Source of the DNA: JAABRU01 sp964505535
Lineage (GTDB): Bacteria > Desulfobacterota > Desulfobacteria > Desulfobacterales > Desulfococcaceae
DNA length: 40,890 bases
Direction of reading: 5' to 3'
NCBI GenBank assembly: GCA_964505535.1
Contig: CAZDIU010000010.1
Location: 1 to 40,890 of the forward strand
Shown in pieces: positions 25,314 to 33,406 of this stretch; within the stretch, counting starts at the first letter, position 1, and each line of letters starts with the position of its first letter. A program made the position numbers and the translations under genes. The notes under the pieces are model-generated. The model did no database searches and was not told the origin of the DNA. It worked only from the letters and a program-made list of their open reading frames with translations.

Positions 25314-25670
25314 ATGGAAAAAATCAACATATCGGAAAAACTCCGCAGCTTTGACAAATACTGGCAGTCGAAACTGGTCAGCGATTTCAACAGCCAGTCA
25401 GTAAAACTCACAAAGATGAAAGGAGAGTTTGACTGGCATCAGCACGAAACCGAAGATGAACTCTATCTGATTTTAAAAGGGCAGTTGACCCTTGAATTTC
25501 AGGATGAGACAGTCATACTCAACGAGGGGGATCTGTTTATCGTTCCCAGCGGAACAGGCCACCGTCTGCTTGCGGCACAGGATGTCCATCTGCTCGCGGT
25601 CGAGCCCAAATCCACGCTGAATATGGACAGAATGAAGAAAAAAGAAGCATCCGGAACAAACAAAGCCTGA
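25314..25670 (+). CDS. Small cupin-fold protein
   Basis: A 118-residue single cupin domain. The first motif is FDWHQHETEDELYLILKG, with two His and a Glu as expected metal ligands, and the second is GDLFIVPSGTGHRL with the last His. Such small cupins bind a metal or act as isomerases or regulators; the substrate is not predictable. The start follows GGAGGAAG. The 207 bp before it contain no other gene. Confidence 0.88.
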   Translation: MEKINISEKLRSFDKYWQSKLVSDFNSQSVKLTKMKGEFDWHQHETEDELYLILKGQLTLEFQDETVILNEGDLFIVPSGTGHRLLAAQDVHLLAVEPKSTLNMDRMKKKEASGTNKA

Positions 25671-25760
25671 TAAACCGGTTTTTTCGGCAAACTGTCCGGC
25701 AACATCCGGTTTGTCATTGGCAGAAATGGTTCACCCCCAGACAGACGGAAAGGGATCGCA

Positions 25761-27011
25761 ATGAAAAAGACTGCTTGTCTTCAGATATCCGTACCCGGCG
25801 CCGGAGGATTCACACGGATAAGCTGCCGCTGGATTTGTACAGGCATAATCCTCCTTATCCTGAGCACGGGTTTCGTGTCCGAACTTCCGGCAGTTCCTGC
25901 CGATCAGGGTTTTTCGGAAAAGACAGTCATTGCACCTGTGGGAAATATGTATATCCGGCCCGCGGAAAGTGCGTCTGTCGTTGACACCCTGAAACAGGGC
26001 GACCGGATTACGGTCATTGGCAGGGAAGGGGAATGGTGCATGGCCAGACTGCCGGATCAGCGGCTGGGATGGGTGCATGAAAGTCTGTTCCATGAAATTC
26101 CTGAGAAGGATGCACCGGCTTCTGAAGCAGAAACTCCTGCTGCGCAGCAGGATGCAGCAGACAGTCCGTCCGGGCAGGGGCGTGTCCAGAAAGATTTTCT
26201 GTTTCAGGCTGTGGTAAGAATACCTTCAGCCCGGGTAAGGGAAAAACCATCGCTTTCCTCTGATGTCAATTTCGGATTGCAGAAAGGGGAAAAAGTGACT
26301 GTCACGGACCGGGAAAAGGACTGGTATCATATCCGGTCCGAAGATGGCAGAACCGGATGGGCCTTTCATTCCCTTTTCCGCATTCTGGGCGGAAACAATG
26401 AACTTCCTGCTGAAACAGCCGTACAGCCACGGGAAGTGAAAGACACAGACGGAATACCGTTTCAGGCCGTTACAAAAATAGAACTGGCCCGCATCAGAGA
26501 GCAGCCTTCCTTTGAATCAGATGTTCTTTTCAGGATAAAAAAAGGACAAACCGTCACTGTCACCGAGGTGAAGCAGGACTGGTTCCGCATTGAAAACGAA
26601 GAAGGGAAAAGCGGCTGGGCGCATCATCTTCATTTTTCCAGGCTTCCGTCCGCCAAGGGGCCGACTCCTGTCATCAGTTCGATCCGTTTTGAAACAGATG
26701 CGGATGAATCGGAAAAGGTCATTATCGCGTTAAACGGTTTTTATCCCCCGGATGAAACCTTTCCCCTGGATGAGGAAATCCCCAAGGTGGTATGCGATTT
26801 TTACGAAGTTTCTGTGGCTGAGGGCATTGACAAAATTATCCCTGTAAACGGAAAACTGATCCGGACCATACGCCTGGGCATTCACAAAGGTTCCCGCCCC
26901 AAAGTGCGGGTGGTGGTTGATCTCGATCCCCGGAAAAAATACGGGGTGGAACAGGTGTTTTTCAAAAAAACGAATCTTTATAGCCTCACATTCAAACCTC
27001 TTCCCGGATAA
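25761..27011 (+). CDS. Exported protein with three SH3b domains and an AMIN-like domain
   Basis: A 416-residue envelope protein. A long signal or anchor segment (about 20-50, ending in LPAVPA) is followed by three bacterial SH3 domains at about 53-115, 152-212 and 232-298; each holds an AR-R-xP/S pattern and ends in a GW-H-L motif (LGWVHESLF, TGWAFHSLF, SGWAHHLHF). The C-terminal 100 residues (VISSIRFETDADESEKVIIALNG onward, KVRVVVDLDP) resemble an AMIN domain. SH3b domains often bind peptidoglycan, and AMIN domains target envelope sites, so it probably sits at the cell wall and may assist the amidase encoded at 20154 (inference). Start at ATG 25761, preceded by AAGGGA. Confidence 0.85.
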   Translation: MKKTACLQISVPGAGGFTRISCRWICTGIILLILSTGFVSELPAVPADQGFSEKTVIAPVGNMYIRPAESASVVDTLKQGDRITVIGREGEWCMARLPDQRLGWVHESLFHEIPEKDAPASEAETPAAQQDAADSPSGQGRVQKDFLFQAVVRIPSARVREKPSLSSDVNFGLQKGEKVTVTDREKDWYHIRSEDGRTGWAFHSLFRILGGNNELPAETAVQPREVKDTDGIPFQAVTKIELARIREQPSFESDVLFRIKKGQTVTVTEVKQDWFRIENEEGKSGWAHHLHFSRLPSAKGPTPVISSIRFETDADESEKVIIALNGFYPPDETFPLDEEIPKVVCDFYEVSVAEGIDKIIPVNGKLIRTIRLGIHKGSRPKVRVVVDLDPRKKYGVEQVFFKKTNLYSLTFKPLPG

Positions 27012-27150
27012 GCGGCAACAAGGTGGTCTTCCCGCAGAATAAAGCAGCCGGGCGATCCCTTTTTCAAATCGGATAAGCTCATTTTAAAACTTGGGACAGG
27101 TCTGTGTTCCTTTGTTTGGTCCATGTTCCCACTTGCTGCAGCCATGCCTT

Positions 27151-27284
27151 ATACCAATTCTCCATTGATCTGAAATATAATTTTTTTCGGACAAACCGGA
27201 TTTTTCAAAAAAATCCGGTTTGTTAAATACACGAAAACTTCTTTTTGCCTGCTTATAAGTATCTTTTCAATGGGGAATCGGTAT
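27151..27284. repeat. Palindromic element D, copy 1 (134 bp)
   Basis: Bounded by ATACCAATTCTCCATTGA and TTCAATGGGGAATCGGTAT, an imperfect terminal inverted repeat. A CCGG-type palindrome (AAACCGGATTTTTC/AAAAATCCGGTTT) sits inside. A second copy is at 38651-38783. Confidence 0.85.
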
Positions 27285-27306
27285 TATACCGATTCCCCAT
27301 TGAAAA
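27264..27306. repeat. 20-bp perfect hairpin at the end of element D
   Basis: TTTTCAATGGGGAATCGGTA and its exact complement are separated by three bases. The left arm is the right end of element D; the right arm is an inverted second copy of that end, as if two elements had met head to head and one was then deleted. Confidence 0.85.
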
Positions 27307-27380
27307 TATGCTGATCCGATTCCGGAGTGCCAAAATGGGGTGAAACGGAATTTTGGCCGGATTTTATGAATCATTTGAGT

Positions 27381-27403
27381 GTCCCAAACTTTCAGTTCGG
27401 GAC
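27381..27403. repeat. Short GTCCCAAACT hairpin
   Basis: GTCCCAAACT-TTC-AGTTCGGGAC, followed by TCCT. A near-identical hairpin with the same trailing TCCT occurs at 33078-33098, so this is another small interspersed repeat. Confidence 0.6.
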
Positions 27404-27567
27404 TCCTCCGCCCTTGACGCAAGGGTGACACTGCATAAATTCAACGGTGATTTGGTATTATATTCACAAACATAACAGACTGATGTCCGTATGCCTGTTT
27501 ATTGTAATGCGGCTCAATGCCTATAAGTCCGCCATTTTTTATTGCGTCAAGAATATCTTCAAATGAA

Positions 27568-27674
27568 ATAAGTAAGGCAACATAAATTTTCGGATGTAAA
27601 ATTTTCAGAAAAACCGGATTTTTCCGGAAAAATCCGGTTTTTTTATACCTGAAAACTTTCGGTTGGATACTTAT
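27568..27674. repeat. Palindromic element A, copy 2 (107 bp)
   Basis: ATAAGTA and TACTTAT ends with the same CCGG-centred core as at 15903. It differs from that copy at only a few positions. Confidence 0.88.
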
Positions 27675-27920
27675 GCCTCTCTTGTTTCAGAACTTCATTC
27701 TTTTCATCGCTCCAATTGTATCTCATTTGTTCAGCTCTTTCTGAAAATTCTTTCGTTCATTACAGGATTCTTCATTCAAAGTTCAGATGTTTATGGTTTC
27801 AGATGACTGTTTGCCATCATCAGGCTGTTTTTTCTCCATCGTGAGCATTTCCTGTTTTCAGATGAACAGAATTCTGTCGGATTGCGCTTTGCCAATCCGG
27901 CCTGCAAACCTGCTGCATTC

Positions 27921-28085
27921 CCGTCATTCCGGCGAAAGCCGGAATCCAGTCTCAAAAAATCCGGCAGTTGTTCCCCTTCACCGTCATTCTGGCGAAAGCC
28001 GGAATCCAGTCTCAAAAAATCCGGCAGTTGTTCCCCTTCACCGTCATTCCGGCGAAAGCCGGAATCCAGTCTCAAAAAATCCGGT
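27921..28085. repeat. 60-bp tandem repeat, 2.75 units
   Basis: Unit boundaries fall at 27921, 27981 and 28041; the third is cut at 28085. Each unit begins with the CCGG-type hairpin (GTCATTCCGGCGAAAGCCGG) followed by a constant spacer containing CAGTTGTTCCCCTTCA. The copies differ at a single base (27990). Confidence 0.92.
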
Positions 28086-28115
28086 TTTTTTATCACTTTG
28101 CGCACCGGATTTCTG

Positions 28116-28148
28116 AAAAACCGGATTTTTCCAAAAAATCCGGTTTTT
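28116..28148 (-). terminator. CCGG palindrome downstream of the ketosynthase gene
   Basis: AAAAACCGGATTTTT and AAAAATCCGGTTTTT form a strong hairpin 20 bp after the stop codon of the minus-strand gene, with a T-run on that strand (and on the other), so it can act as a terminator in either direction. It is also one of the interspersed CCGG palindromes. Confidence 0.55.
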
Positions 28149-28167
28149 TTACAAAAAAGACAATGCG

Positions 28168-29319
28168 CTACACCACCGTCAGCAGCATGAAGCAGTGGGA
28201 AAAACGCCCGCTTTCGGGAATGAAGCACAGGATTTTCTCACCCGGTTTCAGCCTGCCGGAGTGAAAAATTTCCTCCAGAATGATATACATGGCCGCGCTG
28301 CCGGTGTTGCCTTTTTCCGCAAGATTGGTAAACCATTTCTCATAACCGATGCCAAACCCGATGCGCTGCATTTCATCAAAGAATTTCTGCCGGAAATAAT
28401 GCGAGGAATAATGGGGCAGGAAATGATCCACCGTTTCCGGACGCAGTCCCCGTTTTTCCGCAATGCGGAACAGCACTTTCCCCATGCTGGCAATGATTTC
28501 CCTGTCCAGCAGCCGGATGTCCTGCCGGATGGAAAACAGCCAGGGTTTCTGATCTTCCGGAAGGTTTTCCGTATCCCGCCAGCCGGTTACACTGCCATCC
28601 TCTTTTTTCACACCGCCGCCGTACATGCAGGTTTCCAGTTTTCCCGCAAGAGAAATATGCTCCATCCACTCGATTTTCAGGGAAATGTGATCCGGGTTTG
28701 CCTTTGGGGAAACAAAGGCCGCGCCTGCGCCGTCTGAGAGCATCCAGCGCAGGAAATCCGCATCAAAGGCACGGATGGGCTGTTTTTCCAGTCCCCCGTT
28801 TCCATCCGGAGCACAACTATGCGGATTCATGAATTTGGCCCGCGTATAGGAAGAAGCCAGTTCCGAACCGGTTGCAACCGCGTTTTCAGACAGGCCGCAG
28901 GCCACATTCATCCACGCGTATTTCAGCGCACTCATGCCGGAAACACAGATGCCCGCTGCCGTGACCGCGTCGCATTCCGCAATGCCCAGTTCTCCCAATA
29001 CCATCAGGCCGTGTCCGGGGAGCAGCAGATCCGGTGTGGAAGTGCCGCAGGCCAGGCACTGCACCTGCTCCACACGGAAATCCGCACAGGGACGGAGCCT
29101 GCGCACGGCCTCGGCTGTGAGCTGCGCATTGCTGTGGGTCAGTTTTCCCGTTTCCGGATCAATCGCGTAATAACGGGTTCTGATTTTGTTGTTTTTCAAA
29201 ACAATCTGCCGGGCCTTGGAGGAGATGTTGGGCATTTTTCCCAGCACGTTTTCAATTTCCTCATTTGTGACAGGCGCATTGGGCAGAAATGCGGTTATGT
29301 CGTTGATAAACACATCCAT
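28168..29319 (-). CDS. FabH-like beta-ketoacyl-ACP synthase III family protein
   Basis: A thiolase-fold protein of 383 residues. The catalytic triad is visible: Cys125 in AAGICVSGM, His near 293 in DHFLPHYSSHYF, and Asn near 335 in EKGNTGSAA. FabH enzymes condense an acyl-CoA with malonyl-ACP to start fatty acid or secondary lipid chains. Length is above that of housekeeping FabH (about 320), and there are no fab genes around, so it more likely serves a special lipid, polyketide or alkyl product. It is followed on the same strand order by a B12 radical SAM gene just upstream (29419), 99 bp apart, probably co-transcribed. The start has AGGAAAG upstream. The acyl substrate is unknown. Confidence 0.85.
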   Translation of the reverse strand: MDVFINDITAFLPNAPVTNEEIENVLGKMPNISSKARQIVLKNNKIRTRYYAIDPETGKLTHSNAQLTAEAVRRLRPCADFRVEQVQCLACGTSTPDLLLPGHGLMVLGELGIAECDAVTAAGICVSGMSALKYAWMNVACGLSENAVATGSELASSYTRAKFMNPHSCAPDGNGGLEKQPIRAFDADFLRWMLSDGAGAAFVSPKANPDHISLKIEWMEHISLAGKLETCMYGGGVKKEDGSVTGWRDTENLPEDQKPWLFSIRQDIRLLDREIIASMGKVLFRIAEKRGLRPETVDHFLPHYSSHYFRQKFFDEMQRIGFGIGYEKWFTNLAEKGNTGSAAMYIILEEIFHSGRLKPGEKILCFIPESGRFSHCFMLLTVV

Positions 29320-29342
29320 AAAGTGAATCTTTCCTGATTTGT

Positions 29343-29387
29343 CGTTTGTAACAAAAAAATCTGTCTGAAAAAACCCTCAGGGTTTGG
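29343..29387. repeat. Half copy of the AAACCCTCAGGG element
   Basis: TTTGTAACAAAAAAATCTGTCTG followed by AAACCCTCAGGGTTT matches one half of the element at 33125-33230. It occupies the gap between the radical SAM and ketosynthase genes. Confidence 0.6.
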
Positions 29388-29418
29388 CAACAGTCTGTTT
29401 TTATTCTGACACAAATTC

Positions 29419-30714
29419 TCAATGCCGCACATGCCGGATACATTTTTCCAGAAGTGCGGAATAGGTTTCATAAAATTCCCTTTCTTCCAGCCGGGTGGGA
29501 AGGACTGCGTTGAGAAAGGTGTAATATTCCAAATCTGCAATAACAATCTGTTTTTTTCTCTGTTCATACAGAGGCGTTCCCGGAATGGGCGTGAGAATGG
29601 AAGGCAGGGGCAGATCAATGGGATGTTTGTCTATGAAACTTTCCAGAGCCGCAAAATCCTCGTGCGTGTAATCCGGTGATACAATGAAATCCCCGATGAT
29701 GCGTATGCCCAGTTCCCTGAGAAATTGCATTGCCGCGATATTGGTCTGCACGGCATTTTTTTTGTTGTAATCCGCCAGACGCGCATCACTGACCTCTTCC
29801 AGACCGATTACCGCAGTTTCCAGCCCGGCTTCTCTCCAGAGGCGAAAGAGCTGGGGATGCCGGATCACCGTATCTGAGCGCACATCCGCGACAATGCGCT
29901 TTTTCAGGCCGGATTCCAGAATGCGGCGCCCCAGTTCCTCTGCCAGTTCCGGATTGCCAAAGGTATTGGCATCCACCAGACGAATCAGAGGAATATCGCC
30001 CAAAGCCCGCATATCCCGCAGCACAGCGTCCGGACTGTGGCTCAGGTATTTTCCCCCGGTCAGATTGGGAACGCAGCAGAAAGCGCAGTGATGGGTGCAT
30101 CCGAATGCCGAGGCCACAAAACCCATTTTTCCGCCCACCCCGCTCATGACATATTTGTCCCTGTGCTTTTCCACCAAATCATAACGGGGCGCGGCATGAT
30201 CAGCCAAATCAGCGTGTGAATATTTTCGCGGAGTGAAATGCAGTTTTCCCCCCGGATTTGTCCGTGCAATGCCCGGAATATCCGGGAATTTTTCCCCTTT
30301 TTCCAGTGCATCAGTCAATTCCCGGAAACTGGATTTTCCGATTCCCGCGACCACATAATCAACAGATTCCCGGTTGAAATAACCGGGATCACAGGACGCG
30401 TGGTATCCGCCGGCCACGACCGGCAGATCAGAGCGTTTTTTCAATTCCTCTGCGATCTTCAGCACAGCATTGGCCTCACAGGTCATGCCGGTGATGCCTG
30501 CCAGATCAGGCTGAAATTCTTCGTAATTCTGCCAAAGAGAATCCGGTTCGGCCTTGAGATCCGCAATGCGGACTTCATGACCTTCCAGATTGCCTGCCAG
30601 CACTTCCAGGGCCAAAGGTTCTCCCCGGAAAATCAGGCGCATGTTTTGGATGCCGTACTGTTCTTCCGGTATGCTTTTTCCGCTGTTGGGCGGGTTGATC
30701 AGCAGTATTTTCAT
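29419..30714 (-). CDS. B12-binding radical SAM enzyme
   Basis: A 431-residue protein with an N-terminal B12-binding domain (about 1-145: MKILLINPPNSG, PDLAGITGMTCEANAV, VVAGGYHAS) and a radical SAM core with the cluster motif CTHHCAFC (Cys206, 210, 213). Radical SAM enzymes of this class catalyse methyl transfers, ring contractions or other rearrangements. The B12 domain lacks the DxHxxG motif, as is usual in this class. It lies immediately upstream of the FabH-like gene on the same strand; the pair may make or modify a lipid or polyketide (inference). The start follows CGGAG. Reaction unknown. Confidence 0.9.
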   Translation of the reverse strand: MKILLINPPNSGKSIPEEQYGIQNMRLIFRGEPLALEVLAGNLEGHEVRIADLKAEPDSLWQNYEEFQPDLAGITGMTCEANAVLKIAEELKKRSDLPVVAGGYHASCDPGYFNRESVDYVVAGIGKSSFRELTDALEKGEKFPDIPGIARTNPGGKLHFTPRKYSHADLADHAAPRYDLVEKHRDKYVMSGVGGKMGFVASAFGCTHHCAFCCVPNLTGGKYLSHSPDAVLRDMRALGDIPLIRLVDANTFGNPELAEELGRRILESGLKKRIVADVRSDTVIRHPQLFRLWREAGLETAVIGLEEVSDARLADYNKKNAVQTNIAAMQFLRELGIRIIGDFIVSPDYTHEDFAALESFIDKHPIDLPLPSILTPIPGTPLYEQRKKQIVIADLEYYTFLNAVLPTRLEEREFYETYSALLEKCIRHVRH

Positions 30715-30750
30715 GATGCTCCGTTCAAAATTCAGTTTGACTGTTTGAAA

Positions 30751-30778
30751 AAACTGAATTTTTTAAAAAATTCAGTTT
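30751..30778. repeat. 28-bp perfect palindrome
   Basis: AAACTGAATTTTTT and its exact complement meet without a loop, 37 bp upstream of the radical SAM gene start. It might be a terminator for the minus-strand HD-GYP gene or an insertion scar. Confidence 0.7.
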
Positions 30779-30823
30779 CTGTCCTGCAAATTCCAATATG
30801 GCTGTGCACCGGTTTTCAGCAAG

Positions 30824-30900
30824 TGCCGCTTTTCTGTGCCGCATATTTCCGCTTGATGGCAAAAAAGTCCTCCGCGTCTTTGAGGAAAATGTCTGTCAGC
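30824..30900 (-). pseudogene. Detached copy of the HD-GYP gene 3' end
   Basis: These 77 bp match the 3' coding end of the gene at 31106-32725 (31129-31205) with 9 differences. In the gene's frame they read LTDIFLKDAEDFFAIKRKYA, against LTDIFLKDAKEFFAIKQKYA in the gene. No start or upstream domain is present. It is either a partial duplication or the remnant of a deleted paralogue. Confidence 0.85.
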
Positions 30901-30904
30901 GGGC

Positions 30905-30969
30905 AGGGTGTGCAAAATCGCTTTCTGTACAGGGCAGATCGGATTTCCGAGAGCGATTTTGCACACCCT
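30905..30969. repeat. 65-bp palindromic element E, copy 1
   Basis: Perfect 18-bp ends AGGGTGTGCAAAATCGCT and complement, with a 29-bp middle that includes CTGTACAGGGCAG and a CGGATTTCCG hairpin. The second copy is at 31014-31078. Confidence 0.92.
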
Positions 30970-30975
30970 ACTTGC

Positions 30976-31008
30976 TGTGCCGCATATTTCCGCTTGATGG
31001 CAAAAAAG
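30976..31008 (-). pseudogene. Second partial copy of the HD-GYP gene 3' end
   Basis: These 33 bp are identical to 30835-30867 inside the first detached copy and encode part of FFAIKRKYAA. Together with element E it forms a 109-bp tandem unit (30835 and 30976 flank the first element). Confidence 0.85.
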
Positions 31009-31013
31009 CGGAC

Positions 31014-31078
31014 AGGGTGTGCAAAATCGCTTTCTGTACAGGGCAGCCCGGATTTCCGACAGCGATTTTGCACACCCT
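31014..31078. repeat. 65-bp palindromic element E, copy 2
   Basis: Same perfect 18-bp ends as copy 1 and almost the same middle (differences only near the GCAGCCCGG part). It ends 28 bp before the HD-GYP stop codon at 31106. Confidence 0.92.
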
Positions 31079-31105
31079 GCCTGCTCTGCGGTTAATCAAA
31101 GACGA

Positions 31106-32725
31106 TCAACGGAGTTGACCCACTATGCTGCCGCTTTTCCGTACTGCATATTTCTGCTTGATGGCAAAGAATTCCTTCGCGTCTTTGAGAAAAATGTCTG
31201 TCAGTTCCGGGTCAAAAATCTTTCCCTGCATTTCCCTGATATAGTTCAGAATACGCTCAGGCTCCCATGCCTCTTTGTAAATCCGGTTATTGCTCAGGGC
31301 ATCAAAAATATCGGCCAGCGTGGTGATTCTGGCATAAATGTGAATCTCCTCCCCTTTGAGTCCCTGCATATAACCCTGTCCATCCCAGCGTTCATGGTGC
31401 TGCTGCGCGATGATGGCCGCAGCCTGCATGATTTCCCGGTGGGAATTTTTCAGAATATCATATCCGATGGTCACATGGGCCTTGACCTGTTCAAATTCAT
31501 CCGGGCTGAGTTCCCCTCTTTTCAGCAGAATGGCATCCGGAATGCCCACCTTGCCAATGTCATGCAGAGGCGAGGCCCGGCGGATAAGTTTGGCATCTGT
31601 CATTCCCAGTCCGGCTTTTACAGCCAGGAGAAAAGAATATTCCGCAACCCGGCGCACATGATTGGCGGTTTCCTTGGAACGGGTTTCCACCACTTCGCCC
31701 AGGGTAAGGACAACCTCTTTCTGGGTTTCCACAATTTCCCGGTTGAGAAAAATATTGTCAAAGGCAATGGCCAGGTTGGTGGAAAAGACCCGGATCAGAT
31801 CCCGGTCTGTTTCGGTCAGATTTCGGCATCCGGAAAGATAGAGCATTTTCCTGCCTCCGGTTTTGGCAGGGAAATAACCGATAAAGAAATTGTCCCTGAA
31901 AAAACTTTTCTCCTCACAGATGGCCCGGACAATATACTCGCGCACATCCTCGGAAACCACATCCAGAATGCAGCAGCCGATGCTCTGCTCAAATCTCCCG
32001 GTTGCGGCCAGAATCCGAAACTCATCGCTTTCACCCTCTTTGAGTGCGGTAAATCCATCCACCTGAAAATACAGTGAAGTTTCATCCAGTCCCAGAATGG
32101 AAATCAGTTGGGTCAGCGCACCTTTGGCAAATTTTTTCAGGGAATGAATCTCAAACAGACGGGCCGAGGATTCGATAATCTGCTCCAGTCCTCTGCGGTT
32201 TTTCTCTATCACCCGCAGATCCCGGTAGGCCCGCAGTGCGGAAGTGACCGTGGTGAAAAGTTTCTGCGCGGTGAGTTCGGTTTTTTCCTTGTAATCATTG
32301 ATGTCATATTTGGTGATGATTTCACTTTCCGGCGCCTCGCCCGGCTGGCCTGTGCGCAGGATGATGCGCACAAAACGGTTGCCCAGTTCGTCGCGGATGT
32401 AACGGACTGCCTCCAGACCGGAATTTTTTTCCTCCATTACCACATCCAGCAGAATAATGGCCGTATCCGGATGCTCGCGGATGGATTTTCTGGTTTCCTC
32501 TCCGGAGTAGGCACTGATAAACTCAGGTTTCCGGTTTTCAAAAACATAATCCTCCATCACAATTTTTGTGATGTCATGCACGGCCGGTTCATCATCTGCA
32601 ATGATAATCTTCCAGGGCGGATGTTCCGATGATACCTGCGGAGCCGTTTCCCGCTGTTCCTCTGCAAAAAGAAGACGGTCGTCATCTTCGTGTCCGTTTC
32701 CGGGAGGGATTTCTTCTTCTGTCAC
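31106..32725 (-). CDS. REC-DUF3369-HD-GYP response regulator (likely c-di-GMP phosphodiesterase)
   Basis: A 539-residue protein with a receiver (about 35-165; acceptor Asp in IILLDVVMEEKNSG), a DUF3369 sensory domain (about 170-330) and a HD-GYP domain (about 340-500). The metal-binding HD is in LHDIGKVGIP and the signature is HHERWDGQGYM, where Met replaces the usual Pro of GYP. HD-GYP enzymes hydrolyse cyclic di-GMP, and the HD residues and the other ligand residues (HVTIGYDIL, HHE, LADIFDAL) are present, so activity is likely but not certain. It may link a sensor kinase to c-di-GMP. GTG 32725 has AAAGGA eight bases upstream. The end of the gene is repeated downstream in two fragments (30824-31008). 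Confidence 0.92.
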   Translation of the reverse strand: MTEEEIPPGNGHEDDDRLLFAEEQRETAPQVSSEHPPWKIIIADDEPAVHDITKIVMEDYVFENRKPEFISAYSGEETRKSIREHPDTAIILLDVVMEEKNSGLEAVRYIRDELGNRFVRIILRTGQPGEAPESEIITKYDINDYKEKTELTAQKLFTTVTSALRAYRDLRVIEKNRRGLEQIIESSARLFEIHSLKKFAKGALTQLISILGLDETSLYFQVDGFTALKEGESDEFRILAATGRFEQSIGCCILDVVSEDVREYIVRAICEEKSFFRDNFFIGYFPAKTGGRKMLYLSGCRNLTETDRDLIRVFSTNLAIAFDNIFLNREIVETQKEVVLTLGEVVETRSKETANHVRRVAEYSFLLAVKAGLGMTDAKLIRRASPLHDIGKVGIPDAILLKRGELSPDEFEQVKAHVTIGYDILKNSHREIMQAAAIIAQQHHERWDGQGYMQGLKGEEIHIYARITTLADIFDALSNNRIYKEAWEPERILNYIREMQGKIFDPELTDIFLKDAKEFFAIKQKYAVRKSGSIVGQLR

Positions 32726-32772
32726 TGTATTTGTCCTTTTTTCATACCGCCAAACCCGAATCTGTAACCTGC

Positions 32773-32809
32773 AAAAACCGGATTTTTTCCAAAAAATCCG
32801 GTTTTTTTA
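32773..32809. repeat. CCGG palindrome upstream of the HD-GYP gene
   Basis: AAAAACCGGATTTTTTCC pairs with AAAAAATCCGGTTTTTTT. This is the core of element A without the terminal parts. 32726-33406 otherwise holds two more repeats and no supported gene. Confidence 0.8.
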
Positions 32810-33077
32810 CACTTCAGGACATAATGTCAAAGTTGACAGAGCAATTCTGCCAGCCCTGCATAATATGCAAAAATCTGCCGCATATCCTGCAGCAGAAAAT
32901 GATTTTACAGAAATATATATTTTTTTCAAGTCTTATCCGGTATTGGGAATATTCTTCACACAGGGAAACTGTGCAACTCTGTCTTGACAGGACAGAATAC
33001 AACGGTTATGAAATTACATTTGTTTTGCCGGAGATGAATCTCCGGGCTGATCTGAAAGTTTGGCAGAAAATGCAGGC

Positions 33078-33098
33078 TCCCAAACTTTCAGTTTGGGA
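33078..33098. repeat. Short CTCCCAAACT hairpin
   Basis: TCCCAAACT-TTC-AGTTTGGGA, followed by CTCCT, matches the hairpin at 27381-27403. Confidence 0.6.
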
Positions 33099-33124
33099 CT
33101 CCTGACAGACTGTTTCCGCTTAAT

Positions 33125-33230
33125 TTAGGGTTTGTAAAGAAATAACCTGTACAATGCTTTTGTCCGGAAAACCCTGAGGGTTTTCAAAACCCTCAGGGTT
33201 TGAGACAGTTTATTTCGTTACAGACCCTTA
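33125..33230. repeat. Palindromic element F, copy 1 (106 bp)
   Basis: Ends TTAGGGTTTGTAAAGAAATAA and TTATTTCGTTACAGACCCTTA form imperfect terminal inverted repeats. The core AAAACCCTGAGGGTTTT-CAAAACCCTCAGGGTTT is shared with element B. A second copy is at 40736-40839. Confidence 0.88.
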
Positions 33231-33406
33231 ATGGCATTGGGGTCAGGGGAGGGGTAAACTTTTTCATACGCATGTTTTCAGTGGCGAATTAGGGTTTCCG
33301 GGCAGTAATTTTCCGCGTCACTGGCGGATTTGATTCTCCACACCCAAAAACACAGGAAAGGCGAATGATGATGCAGAATGATGATGCAAACAGGGAGCAG
33401 AATATT

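Larger units (their letters stand above)
27012..28167. other. Gene-free, repeat-rich stretch, about 1.15 kb
   Basis: This space holds an ACCAATTC element, a short hairpin, a copy of element A and the 60-bp tandem repeat. Open frames on both strands across 27787-28228 merely translate the tandem repeat and lack ribosome sites. I see no gene. Confidence 0.7.

Noticed and set aside
27921..28085. Possible CRISPR array
   Set aside because: The spacers are identical to each other rather than unique, so this is a plain tandem repeat; no cas genes are present.
27787..28228. Several overlapping open frames on both strands with repeated PSFRRKPESS-like peptides
   Set aside because: They are translations of the 60-bp tandem repeat in different frames and lack start signals.
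32629..33105. Open frame of 158 codons opposite the HD-GYP start
   Set aside because: It is a shadow of the HD-GYP 5' end that continues through a CCGG palindrome; no domain recognised.
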